Assembly: GCF_005845215.1 (NCBI RefSeq)
Contig: NZ_SPHO01000009.1
Span: forward strand, 124,001-188,000
From: Clostridium sp. 1001271st1 H5
GTDB lineage: Bacteria > Bacillota > Clostridia > Lachnospirales > Lachnospiraceae
Length of the DNA stretch: 64,000 nucleotides
Reading direction: 5' to 3'
The position numbers were made by a program, and so were the translations under genes. Of the stretch, positions 52,532 to 60,985 are shown in pieces (the first letter of the stretch is position 1; each line of letters begins with the position of its first letter). Below the pieces are notes generated by a model that saw nothing but the letters and a program-made list of their open reading frames with translations, did not search any database and had not been told where the DNA came from.

Positions 52532-53263
52532 CTACCGGACCAAAGCGCCGTCCGCTCCCACCACATAGCCGTCCGGGGTTGTGGTGTTCATAAACAGCCG
52601 CCCCATGGTCCCGTCTGACTGGGTATTAAAATAATAAAGCTTCCCATCTATCATCTGCCAGCCCGTGCGCATCATCCCCAGGGTGCCGTCATCCAGGGGA
52701 TTCAGATAATACCGGTTCCCGTCGCTGTCCGTAAACCATCCTGTCAGCATATACCCATTCTGGTCAAAGCGGTACCAGCGGTTATGAATCAGCTGCCAGC
52801 CCCCGGACAGCCAGCTGCCGCCATAGAGCTGGAACCACCAGCCCCCCGGGCTGTATCTCCAGCCCTGGCCGTACTGGACTCCAGGCCCTCCATTGTAATA
52901 CCACCAGTCATCCTCATCCCAGTCGTCCCAATCATCCCAGTAATCGTCATTGGGGTCCCACCAATATCCGGGGTCAAACTGGGCCGTGGACGTATCCGGC
53001 ACATTGGTGTTAAAGCCAGGGTAAGCCCTGACCGTATTATCTGTAGTAACCTGGGCATTGCCCTGAGGCGCTGAGGGACCGCCGTAATCATAGGTCCCTG
53101 ACGGCGAAGTCCCGTAATCATATTCCACCCCCGGACCGCCCCTGCGGTAATGGTCATAATACCAGCTGTCTCCCGGCCCATAGGCCAGGCAGTCCTGAAC
53201 CGGCAGGAAAGACAGCGCAGTCACGGCCGCCAGTATGAACGGCGCGGAAATCATCCTTCTCAT
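52532..53263 (-). CDS. Secreted protein with cell-wall-binding (choline-binding-like) repeats
   Basis: A 243-residue protein. A signal peptide (about 1-27) is followed by a Gly/Pro/Tyr/Asp/Trp-rich low-complexity region (about 30-130). The C-terminal half has glucan/choline-binding-type repeats such as GGWQLIHNRWYRFDQNGYM, a second GWFTDSDGNRYYLNP, and GWQMIDGKLYYFN. It should be secreted and bind wall polymers. The 3' end abuts the LacI remnant, so the original C-terminus may be altered. AGGAG precedes the ATG at 53263. No enzymatic domain is seen. Confidence 0.85.
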   Translation of the reverse strand: MRRMISAPFILAAVTALSFLPVQDCLAYGPGDSWYYDHYRRGGPGVEYDYGTSPSGTYDYGGPSAPQGNAQVTTDNTVRAYPGFNTNVPDTSTAQFDPGYWWDPNDDYWDDWDDWDEDDWWYYNGGPGVQYGQGWRYSPGGWWFQLYGGSWLSGGWQLIHNRWYRFDQNGYMLTGWFTDSDGNRYYLNPLDDGTLGMMRTGWQMIDGKLYYFNTQSDGTMGRLFMNTTTPDGYVVGADGALVR

Positions 53264-53345
53264 GTTTATCTCCTCTTTTAACTTAGGTCTGTATTACATT
53301 CCCGATTACATTCTTATGCATATTTAAAAGTATATCACAACACGA

Positions 53346-53374
53346 TTGACATTTTCAACACATGAACATACAAT
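53346..53374 (+). promoter_or_regulatory. Promoter of the ABC exporter-MarR operon
   Basis: A perfect TTGACA (53346-53351) and TACAAT (53369-53374) are separated by 17 bases. An inverted repeat at 53370-53395 overlaps the -10 box. Confidence 0.85.
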
Positions 53375-53395
53375 AGTTGTATGTGCAACTATTGT
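53370..53395. promoter_or_regulatory. MarR-type operator
   Basis: Perfect ten-base arms, ACAATAGTTG (53370-53379) and CAACTATTGT (53386-53395), are separated by six bases. It covers the -10 box and start site, the classic position for repression by the MarR protein encoded at the end of the operon. Confidence 0.8.
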
Positions 53396-53435
53396 GAATG
53401 CAATTTTCTTGGGCCAAAGAACTGAAATTGCATTC
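53396..53435. promoter_or_regulatory. Second inverted repeat downstream of the promoter
   Basis: GAATGCAATTT (53396-53406) is matched by AAATTGCATTC (53425-53435) around an 18-base loop. It lies in the leader directly after the first operator and could be a second binding site or an RNA hairpin. Confidence 0.6.
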
Positions 53436-53490
53436 TTATAGGCCAAACACAGGGAATAATCGTCACAGTTCAACGAAGGAGGATTCCGGA

Positions 53491-55215
53491 ATGAAGGAAT
53501 TTTTATCTTACCTGAAACCCTACAAAAGGGATGCGGTCATGGCTGTTTTCTGCATTGAGGCCGAGACCGTGTTTGAGTTAATCATCCCACTGGTCATGGC
53601 TTCCATTGTGGATGTGGGCGTAGCCACCGGGGACCGGCATTACATTATGATGAAGGGACTGCAAATGGTCCTCTTTGCCCTTATCTCCCTTGTACTGGGT
53701 CAGGGTTCAGCCATGTTTGCGGCCCGGTGCGGCCAGGGTCTGGGTGCTGAAATCCGCAGGGCGGAGTTTGCAAAGCTGCAGCAGTTTTCCTTTGCCAACA
53801 CAGACCATTTCAGCAGTTCTTCCCTGGTGACCCGCCTTACCAGCGACGTGACCACCATCCAGAACTCCGTTGCCACAGGCATGCGTCCAGCTTTCCGCTC
53901 CCCGGTCATGATGCTGACCGCCATGGCTGCTTCCTTTTACATCAATCCCCAGCTGGCCATGGTGTTTCTGGTGGCTGCCCCGGCACTGGGTGTGCTGCTG
54001 TTTTTTATTATCAGCCATGTACGCCCCCTGTACAGCGTGATGCAGGGCGCCATTGACATGGTAAACCGCATCATCCAGGAAAACCTCACCGCCATCCGGG
54101 TGGTGAAATCCTATGTCAGGGGCGACCATGAAATCCAGAAATTCGAGGAGGTCAATTACAATCTGCAGTTTACTGCGGAAAAAGCCTTCCGCCTGGCAGT
54201 CCTGAACATGCCGGCCATGCAGCTGGTTATGTACTCCACCATCCTTTGCATCCTGTGGTTCGGCGGCAGACTGGTCACCATAGGCGGTGTGAAGGTGGGT
54301 GAGCTGACCGGATTTCTCAGCTATGTGCTGCAGGTTTTAAATTCCCTGATGATGTTCTCCAATGTATTTCTCATGACTACCAGGGCCCTTGCTTCCTGGA
54401 AGCGCATCTCAGAGGTCATGGATGAGGAAATCGACATAAAGGAGGATGCCTCCAGCTCGCTTATGGTGGAGCACGGGGATATCCGGTTTGAACATGTATA
54501 TTTTAAATACAATCAAAACGCTGCCGAGTATGTGCTCTCCGACATTTCCTTTCATATTAAAGCAGGCCAGACCGTGGGAATCATCGGCCAGACAGGCGCT
54601 GCCAAGAGCACGCTGGTCCAGCTGATTCCCAGGCTCTATGAAGCCACAGAGGGCACCGTATATATAGACGGCCGGCCGGTCCGCGAATATTCCCTCAAAG
54701 GACTGAGGGATTCCATCGCCATGGTGCTCCAGAAAAACACCCTGTTTTCCGGCACGGTAAAGGATAACCTGCGCTGGGGCAAGGAAATGGCCACGGACCA
54801 GGAAATCGGGGAGGCATGCCGCATTGCGTGTGTGGATGAATTCATTGACCGTCTGGAGCACGGTTATGAAACAGAGCTGGGCCAGGGAGGAGTCAATGTG
54901 TCAGGAGGGCAGAAGCAGCGGCTCTGCATTGCCAGGGCCATCCTCAAGTCCCCCAGGGTACTGATTCTGGACGATTCCACCAGCGCGGTGGATACAGCCA
55001 CAGAGGCCAAAATCAGGGACGGACTGGCAAAGAGCATGCCGGATACAACGAAAATCATCATTGCACAGCGCATATCCTCAGTGGTCCTTGCAGACCAGAT
55101 TATCATCCTGGAGGACGGACAGGTGAATGCAGTGGGCAGCCATGAAACCCTGCTGGCCTCCAACCAGATTTATCAGGATATATATCATTCTCAACAGGAA
55201 GGGGCGAATCTGTAA
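53491..55215 (+). CDS. ABC exporter half-transporter, degenerate-site subunit
   Basis: A 574-residue type IV ABC exporter with six N-terminal helices and a C-terminal ATPase domain. Its Walker A has Ala in place of the last Gly (GQTGAAKST), and Walker B ends in Asp rather than the catalytic Glu (LILDDSTS), while the signature VSGGQ is canonical. This is the pattern of the degenerate half of heterodimeric exporters. The start at 53491 has AAGGAGG eight bases upstream. TAATG overlap joins it to the second half-transporter. The substrate may be drugs or peptides (unknown). Confidence 0.93.
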   Translation: MKEFLSYLKPYKRDAVMAVFCIEAETVFELIIPLVMASIVDVGVATGDRHYIMMKGLQMVLFALISLVLGQGSAMFAARCGQGLGAEIRRAEFAKLQQFSFANTDHFSSSSLVTRLTSDVTTIQNSVATGMRPAFRSPVMMLTAMAASFYINPQLAMVFLVAAPALGVLLFFIISHVRPLYSVMQGAIDMVNRIIQENLTAIRVVKSYVRGDHEIQKFEEVNYNLQFTAEKAFRLAVLNMPAMQLVMYSTILCILWFGGRLVTIGGVKVGELTGFLSYVLQVLNSLMMFSNVFLMTTRALASWKRISEVMDEEIDIKEDASSSLMVEHGDIRFEHVYFKYNQNAAEYVLSDISFHIKAGQTVGIIGQTGAAKSTLVQLIPRLYEATEGTVYIDGRPVREYSLKGLRDSIAMVLQKNTLFSGTVKDNLRWGKEMATDQEIGEACRIACVDEFIDRLEHGYETELGQGGVNVSGGQKQRLCIARAILKSPRVLILDDSTSAVDTATEAKIRDGLAKSMPDTTKIIIAQRISSVVLADQIIILEDGQVNAVGSHETLLASNQIYQDIYHSQQEGANL

Positions 55216-57110
55216 TGGCAAGAATAGCAAATTATAACCGTCCCAAGGACACCCGGCGTACCCTGAGACAGATGCTCAGCTATCTGGGGCGGCACAAATG
55301 GTATATGCTGCTGATTGCCCTCCTGGTGACAATCAGCGCCCTGGCCAGCATATTGGGAACATACCTGCTGAAGCCGGTCATCAACCAATATATTCTTCCG
55401 GGAGACATACCGGGGCTTATAAAAATGCTTGTGGTCATGGGTGCGCTGTACCTGTGCGGCGCCCTCTCCTGTTATGCTTATAATCAGATGATGGTCCACA
55501 TTTCCCAGAAGGTGGTCAGCGAAATCCGGTCCGACCTGTTCCGGCACACCCAGCGCCTTCCCCTGACCTACTTTGATGCCCATACCCACGGGGAACTGAT
55601 GAGCCGTTTTACCAACGATGTGGATACCATCAGCGAGGCGCTTAACAATAGCTTTGCAATGATGATACAGAGCTTTATTACCATCACAGGGACCATTACC
55701 ATGCTGCTGGTGCTGGACCGGCGCCTTTCCCTCATAGTCATGGTGTTTCTGGCTCTCATGGTTCTGTTCATCCGTTATAACGGCAAAAGGAGCAGGAAGT
55801 ATTTTACCCAGCAGCAGAGATATCTGGGCAGCATCAACGGCTTTGTGGAGGAAATGGTGGCGGGCCAGAAGGTAGAAAAGGTATTTAACCATGAGGCCCA
55901 GGACTACGAGGAATTCTGCCGCCGCAACGAGGCATTCCGGGTGGCTGCCACCAAGGCCCTGACCTATTCCGGCATGACGGTGCCCACCATCGTGGCCCTG
56001 TCCTATGTCAATTACGCCCTGTCAGCCTGCGTGGGCGGTCTTTTTGCCCTGTCAGGCCTTACGGATTTGGGGACCCTGGCATCCTATCTGGTGTATGTGC
56101 GCCAGAGCGCCATGCCCATGAACCAGTTCACCCAGCAGATTAACTTTCTTCTGGCGGCCCTGTCGGGAGCTGAGAGAATATTTGATATGATGAACGAGAC
56201 ACAGGAACCGGACCAAGGTACGGTTACCCTGTGCAATGTATGCAAGGATGAAAACGGCATTTTGAAAGAGTGCAGGGAATATACCCACGCCTTTGCCTGG
56301 AAGGTACCCGATGAAGTCCCTGCCGGGGCGTCCGGGCTCCGCACTGCCTCCGGGTCCGGCTTCCGTCTGATTCCATTGCAGGGGGATGTGCATTTCAACC
56401 AGGTTGTATTCGGATACACGCCGGAGAAAACCATACTGAACGGCATCAGTCTCTATGCCAAACCGGGACAGAAAATCGCATTTGTAGGTTCCACCGGAGC
56501 AGGCAAGACCACCATCATCAATCTGGTGAACCGTTTCTACGAAATACAGCAGGGCAGCATCACCTATGACGGCATTGACATAAGGACCATCAGAAAGGAT
56601 GACTTGCGCCGCTCCCTTTCCATGGTTATCCAGGATACACATCTGTTTACAGGAACCATAGCGGACAATATACGGTACGGGCGGCTGGACGCCACAGACG
56701 AGGATGTGGTAAGGGCCGCCAAAGTAGCCAACGCCCACTCCTTCATCCGGCGCCTGCCCCAGGGCTATGATACCCCCCTTCACAGCGATGGCGCCAACCT
56801 TTCTCAGGGCCAGCGCCAGCTCCTGGCCATTGCAAGGGCTGCCATCTCCCGTCCGCCTGTGCTGATTCTGGATGAGGCCACCAGCTCCATTGACACGCGG
56901 ACGGAAAAACTCATCGAAAAGGGCATGGACGCCCTGATGGACGGGCGTACGGTCTTTGTCATTGCCCACAGGCTGTCCACGGTCCGCAACTCCAAGGCCA
57001 TCATGGTACTGGAAAAAGGAGAGATTATAGAACGGGGAAACCATGAGGAACTGATAGACCAGAAGGGGCGGTATTACCAGCTTTACACAGGCCAGTTTGA
57101 ACTGGAATAG
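55215..57110 (+). CDS. ABC exporter half-transporter, canonical-site subunit
   Basis: A 631-residue type IV ABC exporter. Walker A GSTGAGKTT and Walker B LILDEATSS with the catalytic Glu are canonical, while the signature reads LSQGQ, as is usual for the partner of a degenerate subunit. Residues about 340-385 between the membrane and ATPase domains form an extra linker. The ATG at 55215 overlaps the upstream stop by one base. It should form a heterodimer with the preceding protein. The MarR gene follows after 18 bases. Confidence 0.94.
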   Translation: MARIANYNRPKDTRRTLRQMLSYLGRHKWYMLLIALLVTISALASILGTYLLKPVINQYILPGDIPGLIKMLVVMGALYLCGALSCYAYNQMMVHISQKVVSEIRSDLFRHTQRLPLTYFDAHTHGELMSRFTNDVDTISEALNNSFAMMIQSFITITGTITMLLVLDRRLSLIVMVFLALMVLFIRYNGKRSRKYFTQQQRYLGSINGFVEEMVAGQKVEKVFNHEAQDYEEFCRRNEAFRVAATKALTYSGMTVPTIVALSYVNYALSACVGGLFALSGLTDLGTLASYLVYVRQSAMPMNQFTQQINFLLAALSGAERIFDMMNETQEPDQGTVTLCNVCKDENGILKECREYTHAFAWKVPDEVPAGASGLRTASGSGFRLIPLQGDVHFNQVVFGYTPEKTILNGISLYAKPGQKIAFVGSTGAGKTTIINLVNRFYEIQQGSITYDGIDIRTIRKDDLRRSLSMVIQDTHLFTGTIADNIRYGRLDATDEDVVRAAKVANAHSFIRRLPQGYDTPLHSDGANLSQGQRQLLAIARAAISRPPVLILDEATSSIDTRTEKLIEKGMDALMDGRTVFVIAHRLSTVRNSKAIMVLEKGEIIERGNHEELIDQKGRYYQLYTGQFELE

Positions 57111-57128
57111 AGAAAGGAAGTATGAACC

Positions 57129-57587
57129 ATGATAAAACACGAGCAGGTACGCCGCCTCCTGGTGAGGGCGGAGAGAGCGAGGAAGCATCTGATGCAGCCC
57201 CATTTTACCCGGATTGGCCTCACCTTCGGCCAGGGCCATGCCCGCATCCTGGATGTACTTATGACCCGGGACCATATAACCCAGAAGGAACTGTCAGACC
57301 TTTGCCATATGGATGTGACCACCATGTCCCGTTCCCTGGACCGCCTGGAGGAATCCGGCTACCTGGTCAGGGAAAAGGACCCGGGATGCCGCAGGTCCTA
57401 TCTGATTTGCCTCACCAAAGAAGGGTTCGCAGAAGCTCAGAAGGTACGGCAGGTGCTTAAAATGGTGGATGATGTTATCTGGGAAGGATTGGAGCAGGAT
57501 GAGATGGAAGCATTCTGCGCTGTTATGGAAAAGATATGTGAAAATCTGGAACAGTGTGATTTTAAATTTGATGAAAAGGAAACGTAA
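57129..57587 (+). CDS. MarR-family transcriptional regulator
   Basis: A 152-residue MarR protein. The winged helix (about 30-100) has ITQKELSDLCHMDVTTMSRSLDRLEESGYLVR. Flanking helices serve dimerisation. It is the last gene of the ABC exporter operon. The perfect inverted repeat over the -10 box at 53370-53395 is a fitting operator, so autorepression relieved by an exporter substrate is likely (inference). The start has AGAAAGGAAG upstream. A terminator follows at 57591-57635. Confidence 0.93.
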   Translation: MIKHEQVRRLLVRAERARKHLMQPHFTRIGLTFGQGHARILDVLMTRDHITQKELSDLCHMDVTTMSRSLDRLEESGYLVREKDPGCRRSYLICLTKEGFAEAQKVRQVLKMVDDVIWEGLEQDEMEAFCAVMEKICENLEQCDFKFDEKET

Positions 57588-57590
57588 GGA

Positions 57591-57635
57591 AAAACCGCCC
57601 TGCCGGAATAGGATACACTCCGTCGGGGCGGTTTT
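57591..57635 (+). terminator. Terminator of the ABC exporter-MarR operon
   Basis: AAAACCGCCC (57591-57600) pairs with GGGCGGTTTT (57626-57635), with an inner pairing of GCCGGA with TCCGTC, directly after the MarR stop. The T-run lies in the 3' arm. Confidence 0.88.
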
Positions 57636-57639
57636 GTCC

Positions 57640-57703
57640 GCTGCTCCATTCTAATGCTGTCTCTTTTTACTGCTGTCTCTTTCTACTGCTGCCCCATCTT
57701 ACT
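57640..57703. repeat. 16-bp tandem repeat, four units, at a gene 3' end
   Basis: Units at 57640-57655, 57656-57671, 57672-57687 and 57688-57703 share the form GCTG-(C/T)-C-C-T-T-(A/C)-T. The middle two differ by one base. The array covers the stop codon (57699-57701) of the 2-hydroxyacid dehydrogenase and the region after it. Confidence 0.85.
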
Positions 57704-58598
57704 GCCGGGCCAAATATGTACGGATATTATCCAGCACCTTTTCACTGAGCAAATCAAAGGCCTGTTTTGTCCTTCCGGCAGAGATATGGGCACAGAATAC
57801 GCCCGGATGGCGAATCAGCTCACCGGTGCTGTCTCCCAGTGCGCCTTCTGTATCACAGATAAAATAATTATTTCCCTGGTTCAGCCATGCCTTTAGGGCC
57901 GGAATCTCAAATGCAGGTCCAATGGATGTATTAAAAAGGATTTTTCCCTGTCCCAGCTGTTTGAATTCCTTCTCATGAAGCAGAATCACATTCTTATTCA
58001 GGCAGGCAAAAACCACTTCGCTGCCAGCCAGCAGTTCCTCTAACGGACGGTAAGTCATGCCCTGTTCTTCCCTGTCCTGCTTCCTGGAACGGCTGTAGTA
58101 GGACACATCTGCACCCATGAACTTCATTGCGTCTGCTATCATTCCTCCTGATACGCCCATTCCAATGATGCCCACCTTCAAATCCGTGATTTCAAGGGGC
58201 ATGTCACGAAACATGGGACGGTCAAAGCCGTGAAGGAAACGCACCAGTTCACTGAGCACATATTCCACCACTCCCCTGTCCCCGTAATCCCTGATTCCAA
58301 GAACCGTAATACCCCGTTCCCTGGCACAGGCAATGTCCACATTGGCGCTTTCCTCAGAATAAAGGCTGCAGCACATTCCAATGTAGCGGATGGAGGGACA
58401 GCTTTCAATCACATAACGGCTGATTTTGGATGTGTAGCTCACCAGCACTGCATCTGCATCCCCGATACGCCGGATGATTTCCTCATCACCAGCCGGCACG
58501 TCCTCATATAATGTTATCTCCCCTGCATACCGGTGCAGCTCCTCCTGGGCCTGAGGCACCAGGCTCACAGGCTCAATTGCCACTAATTTCTTAAACAT
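57699..58598 (-). CDS. D-isomer 2-hydroxyacid dehydrogenase family protein (atypical active site)
   Basis: A 299-residue NAD-dependent dehydrogenase. The Rossmann motif GIIGMGVSGG (about 143-152) and catalytic-type His271 in AHISAGRT are present. The position of the substrate-binding arginine (usual NTSRG) is Ile226 (NTSIGPAFE), and the usual downstream Glu motif is unclear, so the substrate is probably not a standard 2-hydroxyacid. AGGAGG precedes the ATG at 58598. It lies 12 bases behind the aspartate-dehydrogenase-like gene, so they are likely one operon. Its stop codon lies in a 16-bp tandem repeat. Confidence 0.85.
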   Translation of the reverse strand: MFKKLVAIEPVSLVPQAQEELHRYAGEITLYEDVPAGDEEIIRRIGDADAVLVSYTSKISRYVIESCPSIRYIGMCCSLYSEESANVDIACARERGITVLGIRDYGDRGVVEYVLSELVRFLHGFDRPMFRDMPLEITDLKVGIIGMGVSGGMIADAMKFMGADVSYYSRSRKQDREEQGMTYRPLEELLAGSEVVFACLNKNVILLHEKEFKQLGQGKILFNTSIGPAFEIPALKAWLNQGNNYFICDTEGALGDSTGELIRHPGVFCAHISAGRTKQAFDLLSEKVLDNIRTYLARQ

Positions 58599-58610
58599 GT
58601 CCGTTTCCTC

Positions 58611-59396
58611 CTAAAATACGATTGGTGATACAATGTTCTGCAAAACTGCCACCACGCTCCAGCCCGCAATGGCGCTGGTACTGGAATAAATATCCACAAC
58701 TGCCTTCACGCCTTCTATTTCGGATGTGATTTTGTGGTCATCCCCAACCATGCCCGGCACACTGTATATATCCACCCGGGTGTTCTCCGGACCCACGGTT
58801 GCCAGAGAGGACGCCACCGCCACATTTACCTTGGTGGGCAGCAGGGAAATGGCCTCCTTTGCATTGCCGTGAAATACCCGGCTTTCCTCCCCGTCCTCCA
58901 TCAGACGCTCCTCAAAAAGGGGAGTGCCCTTTAAAGAGGCCGGACCTTTTTTGGTCCTGATGCCGGCCTCTGCCTGCCCCATCAGGGATATGGTCCGCAG
59001 CACGTCAAATCCGCCCACTGCACCGGATGCAATATACACCCTGGTTTTGTGACTGGAAGCCGTGGTCTTCACCAGTTCATAAAACGCATTATCTGCAAAT
59101 GCTCCAATGGACAGCACAATCATGCTGGCCCCGGAAGCCAGAATCTTCACCCCATAGTCCTTTACAGACTGGACAGACGCAGCCTCCGCAACATAGTCGG
59201 GAGACAGCGCCAGAAGCTCATCGATGGTACCGCATGCCTGACACCCGCATTTTCCCGCCAGCAGCTCTGTCTTTTCCCTGGTCCTGCCCAGGACTCCCAC
59301 CAGTTCGTATTCGTCCAGCATTCCTTTCAGGCTGGCTTCCACAATAATATCAGCCAGATAGCCGTTGCCCAGAATACCCAGTTTGAATTTTCCCAT
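58611..59396 (-). CDS. Aspartate dehydrogenase-like protein (NadX/DUF108 family)
   Basis: A 261-residue protein with an N-terminal Rossmann fold (GILGNGYLAD) and the AspDH catalytic domain: VFHGNAKEAISLLPTKVNVAVASSLA, and GDDHKI with the probable catalytic His. The usual NPKTS motif is SSTSA. The family makes oxaloacetate or iminoaspartate from aspartate. Without a NAD synthesis neighbour the real substrate is open. The start at 59396 has GGAGG five bases upstream, and the frame to 59483 has no support. Forms an operon with the hydroxyacid dehydrogenase. Confidence 0.83.
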   Translation of the reverse strand: MGKFKLGILGNGYLADIIVEASLKGMLDEYELVGVLGRTREKTELLAGKCGCQACGTIDELLALSPDYVAEAASVQSVKDYGVKILASGASMIVLSIGAFADNAFYELVKTTASSHKTRVYIASGAVGGFDVLRTISLMGQAEAGIRTKKGPASLKGTPLFEERLMEDGEESRVFHGNAKEAISLLPTKVNVAVASSLATVGPENTRVDIYSVPGMVGDDHKITSEIEGVKAVVDIYSSTSAIAGWSVVAVLQNIVSPIVF

Positions 59397-59454
59397 TATA
59401 ACCTCCATCTGACAGGCCGTGTATGCCTGTGTATTTATGTTCTGCATCCTGTCT

Positions 59455-59483
59455 ATTATCCCACAGCGGGGAGGTTTTTTCAA
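59455..59483 (-). promoter_or_regulatory. Promoter of the aspartate-dehydrogenase-like operon
   Basis: On the minus strand TTGAAA (59483-59478) and GATAAT (59460-59455) are 17 bases apart, about 58 bases before the start codon. Confidence 0.65.
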
Positions 59484-59521
59484 TTGGAGATTTTACAGGG
59501 GAATCTGGAATAAAAATCAAA

Positions 59522-59548
59522 GGCTGAATGCTTAAAATGCCTTCAGCC
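59522..59548 (-). terminator. Probable terminator of the CofE-like gene
   Basis: Seven-base arms GGCTGAA / TTCAGCC (59522-59528, 59542-59548) are followed on the minus strand by a T-rich stretch (TTTGATTTTTA), about 150 bases after the stop. Confidence 0.5.
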
Positions 59549-59699
59549 CCCAACTTTATCACTGACGTCTGGATTGTACCCAAGCCCAGCTATGCATATA
59601 GGTTCCAGGTCAGGACGGATACCGCCTGATGACATGGCCCCGATGGCGCGGCCCTCTGCCTGCAGCATCCGTGTCGCCGGCTTTCACCGGAATATATGC

Positions 59700-60890
59700 T
59701 TAGTTTGTATAGTTGTCAAAGTAGCCCTGAACCAGAATAACCGGTGTTCCTTTATCACCGGAACCGCTGGTAAGGTCGCAGAGAGAGCCAATCAGGTCGG
59801 TCAGCCTTCTTGGCGTTGTTCCCTGGGACGCCATGTCGCCTACCAGGTCGGATTTCTTCTCCTTGATTCGCTGGGAAATAGCATTCTTTAATGCCTCTCC
59901 GGACAAATCCTTAAAATCATTATCAGCCAGATACTTTAGTTTTACTTCGTTTGGAGTGCCTTCCAGTCCTTCTGTATTGGCAACCGATACCACCGGGTCA
60001 GCCAGTTCCCAGATTTTCCCAACCGGGTCTTTAAATGCGCCGTCGCCGTATACCATGACCTCCACATGCTTTCCTGTACGGTCCAGAACCTTCTTCTGGA
60101 TATCGGTCACCAAATCCATACAATCCCGCGGGAACAGCTTGATGGCATCCTCGGTTGACTTATTGGAGCCCAGGAGGCCGTATTTTTCATTGCAGCCGCT
60201 TCCGTCTACCGGAGCATTCAGGATATCATCCATACCGCATACCACCTCGGCGCCTGCCTCTTTTAAGATACGTTTGGTACGCATACGTGAATGGATATCA
60301 CAGGTCAGAACACGCTTGGTATGGTTTAAGATTTCTCTTGGATTATTTGCAAATATCACCTCTGCCTCTGCGCCCTGCTCTTCAATCAGCTGACAGTAAT
60401 AGGACACGTAGTCCACACCGGTAAAGGGATGCTTGTTCTCTCCAAAGAGTTCCCGGTAGCGCTTTAAATCTAATACATCGCTGTAAGGATTAATACCAGC
60501 CTCATCCACCTGGTCTAAGGATACCAGGGAATTTCCCACCTCATCGCTGGGATAGCTGAGCATCAGCACAACCTTCTTAGCTCCTCTGGCAATTCCCTTT
60601 AAGCAAATGGAAAAACGGTTTCTGGACAGAATCGGAAAAATGACGCCGATGGTCTCTCCGCCCAGTTTTGCCTTCACATCCCCTGCAATGGCATCAATGG
60701 AAGCGTAATTACCCTGAGCTCTGGCAACCACAGACTCTGTCACGGAAATAACATCCCTGTCCCTGATTTCAAAGCCTTCGCTTTCCGCTGCTTCCAAAAC
60801 GCTGTTCACCACGATTTCGGCAAGATTATCCCCTTCACGGATAATGGGGCAGCGGATTCCTCTCGAGATTGTTCCTACTTTTCTTTCCAT
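59700..60890 (-). CDS. CofE-like (coenzyme F420-0:glutamate ligase family) protein
   Basis: A 396-residue protein whose N-terminal half resembles F420-0:gamma-glutamyl ligase (PIIREGDNLAEIVVNSV, VISVTESVVARAQGNYA). The rest (about 200-396) holds DGSGCNEKYGLLGSNKSTEDAIKLFP and VYGDGAFKDPVGKIWEL. No other F420 biosynthesis gene is nearby, and this kind of organism is not known to make F420, so a different amide ligation is likely. AGGAG precedes the ATG at 60890. Promoter and neighbours give no clue. Monocistronic. Codon bias suggests good expression. Confidence 0.8.
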   Translation of the reverse strand: MERKVGTISRGIRCPIIREGDNLAEIVVNSVLEAAESEGFEIRDRDVISVTESVVARAQGNYASIDAIAGDVKAKLGGETIGVIFPILSRNRFSICLKGIARGAKKVVLMLSYPSDEVGNSLVSLDQVDEAGINPYSDVLDLKRYRELFGENKHPFTGVDYVSYYCQLIEEQGAEAEVIFANNPREILNHTKRVLTCDIHSRMRTKRILKEAGAEVVCGMDDILNAPVDGSGCNEKYGLLGSNKSTEDAIKLFPRDCMDLVTDIQKKVLDRTGKHVEVMVYGDGAFKDPVGKIWELADPVVSVANTEGLEGTPNEVKLKYLADNDFKDLSGEALKNAISQRIKEKKSDLVGDMASQGTTPRRLTDLIGSLCDLTSGSGDKGTPVILVQGYFDNYTN

Positions 60891-60985
60891 ATGTATCTTC
60901 TCCTATATATTATAATTTTCGTCATACTATTTTATTATAGTATAAAATACAGGATTGGGGAAGTGTTTATTTTGCGGGTATATTG

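Larger units (their letters stand above)
59397..59699. other. Intergenic region between the CofE-like and aspartate-dehydrogenase-like genes
   Basis: About 300 bases holding the promoter at 59455-59483 and the hairpin at 59522-59548. Nothing else was recognised. Confidence 0.6.

Noticed and set aside
56052-57275. A 407-codon open frame on the minus strand
   Set aside because: Antisense to the second ABC half-transporter and the start of the MarR gene, whose motifs are complete.
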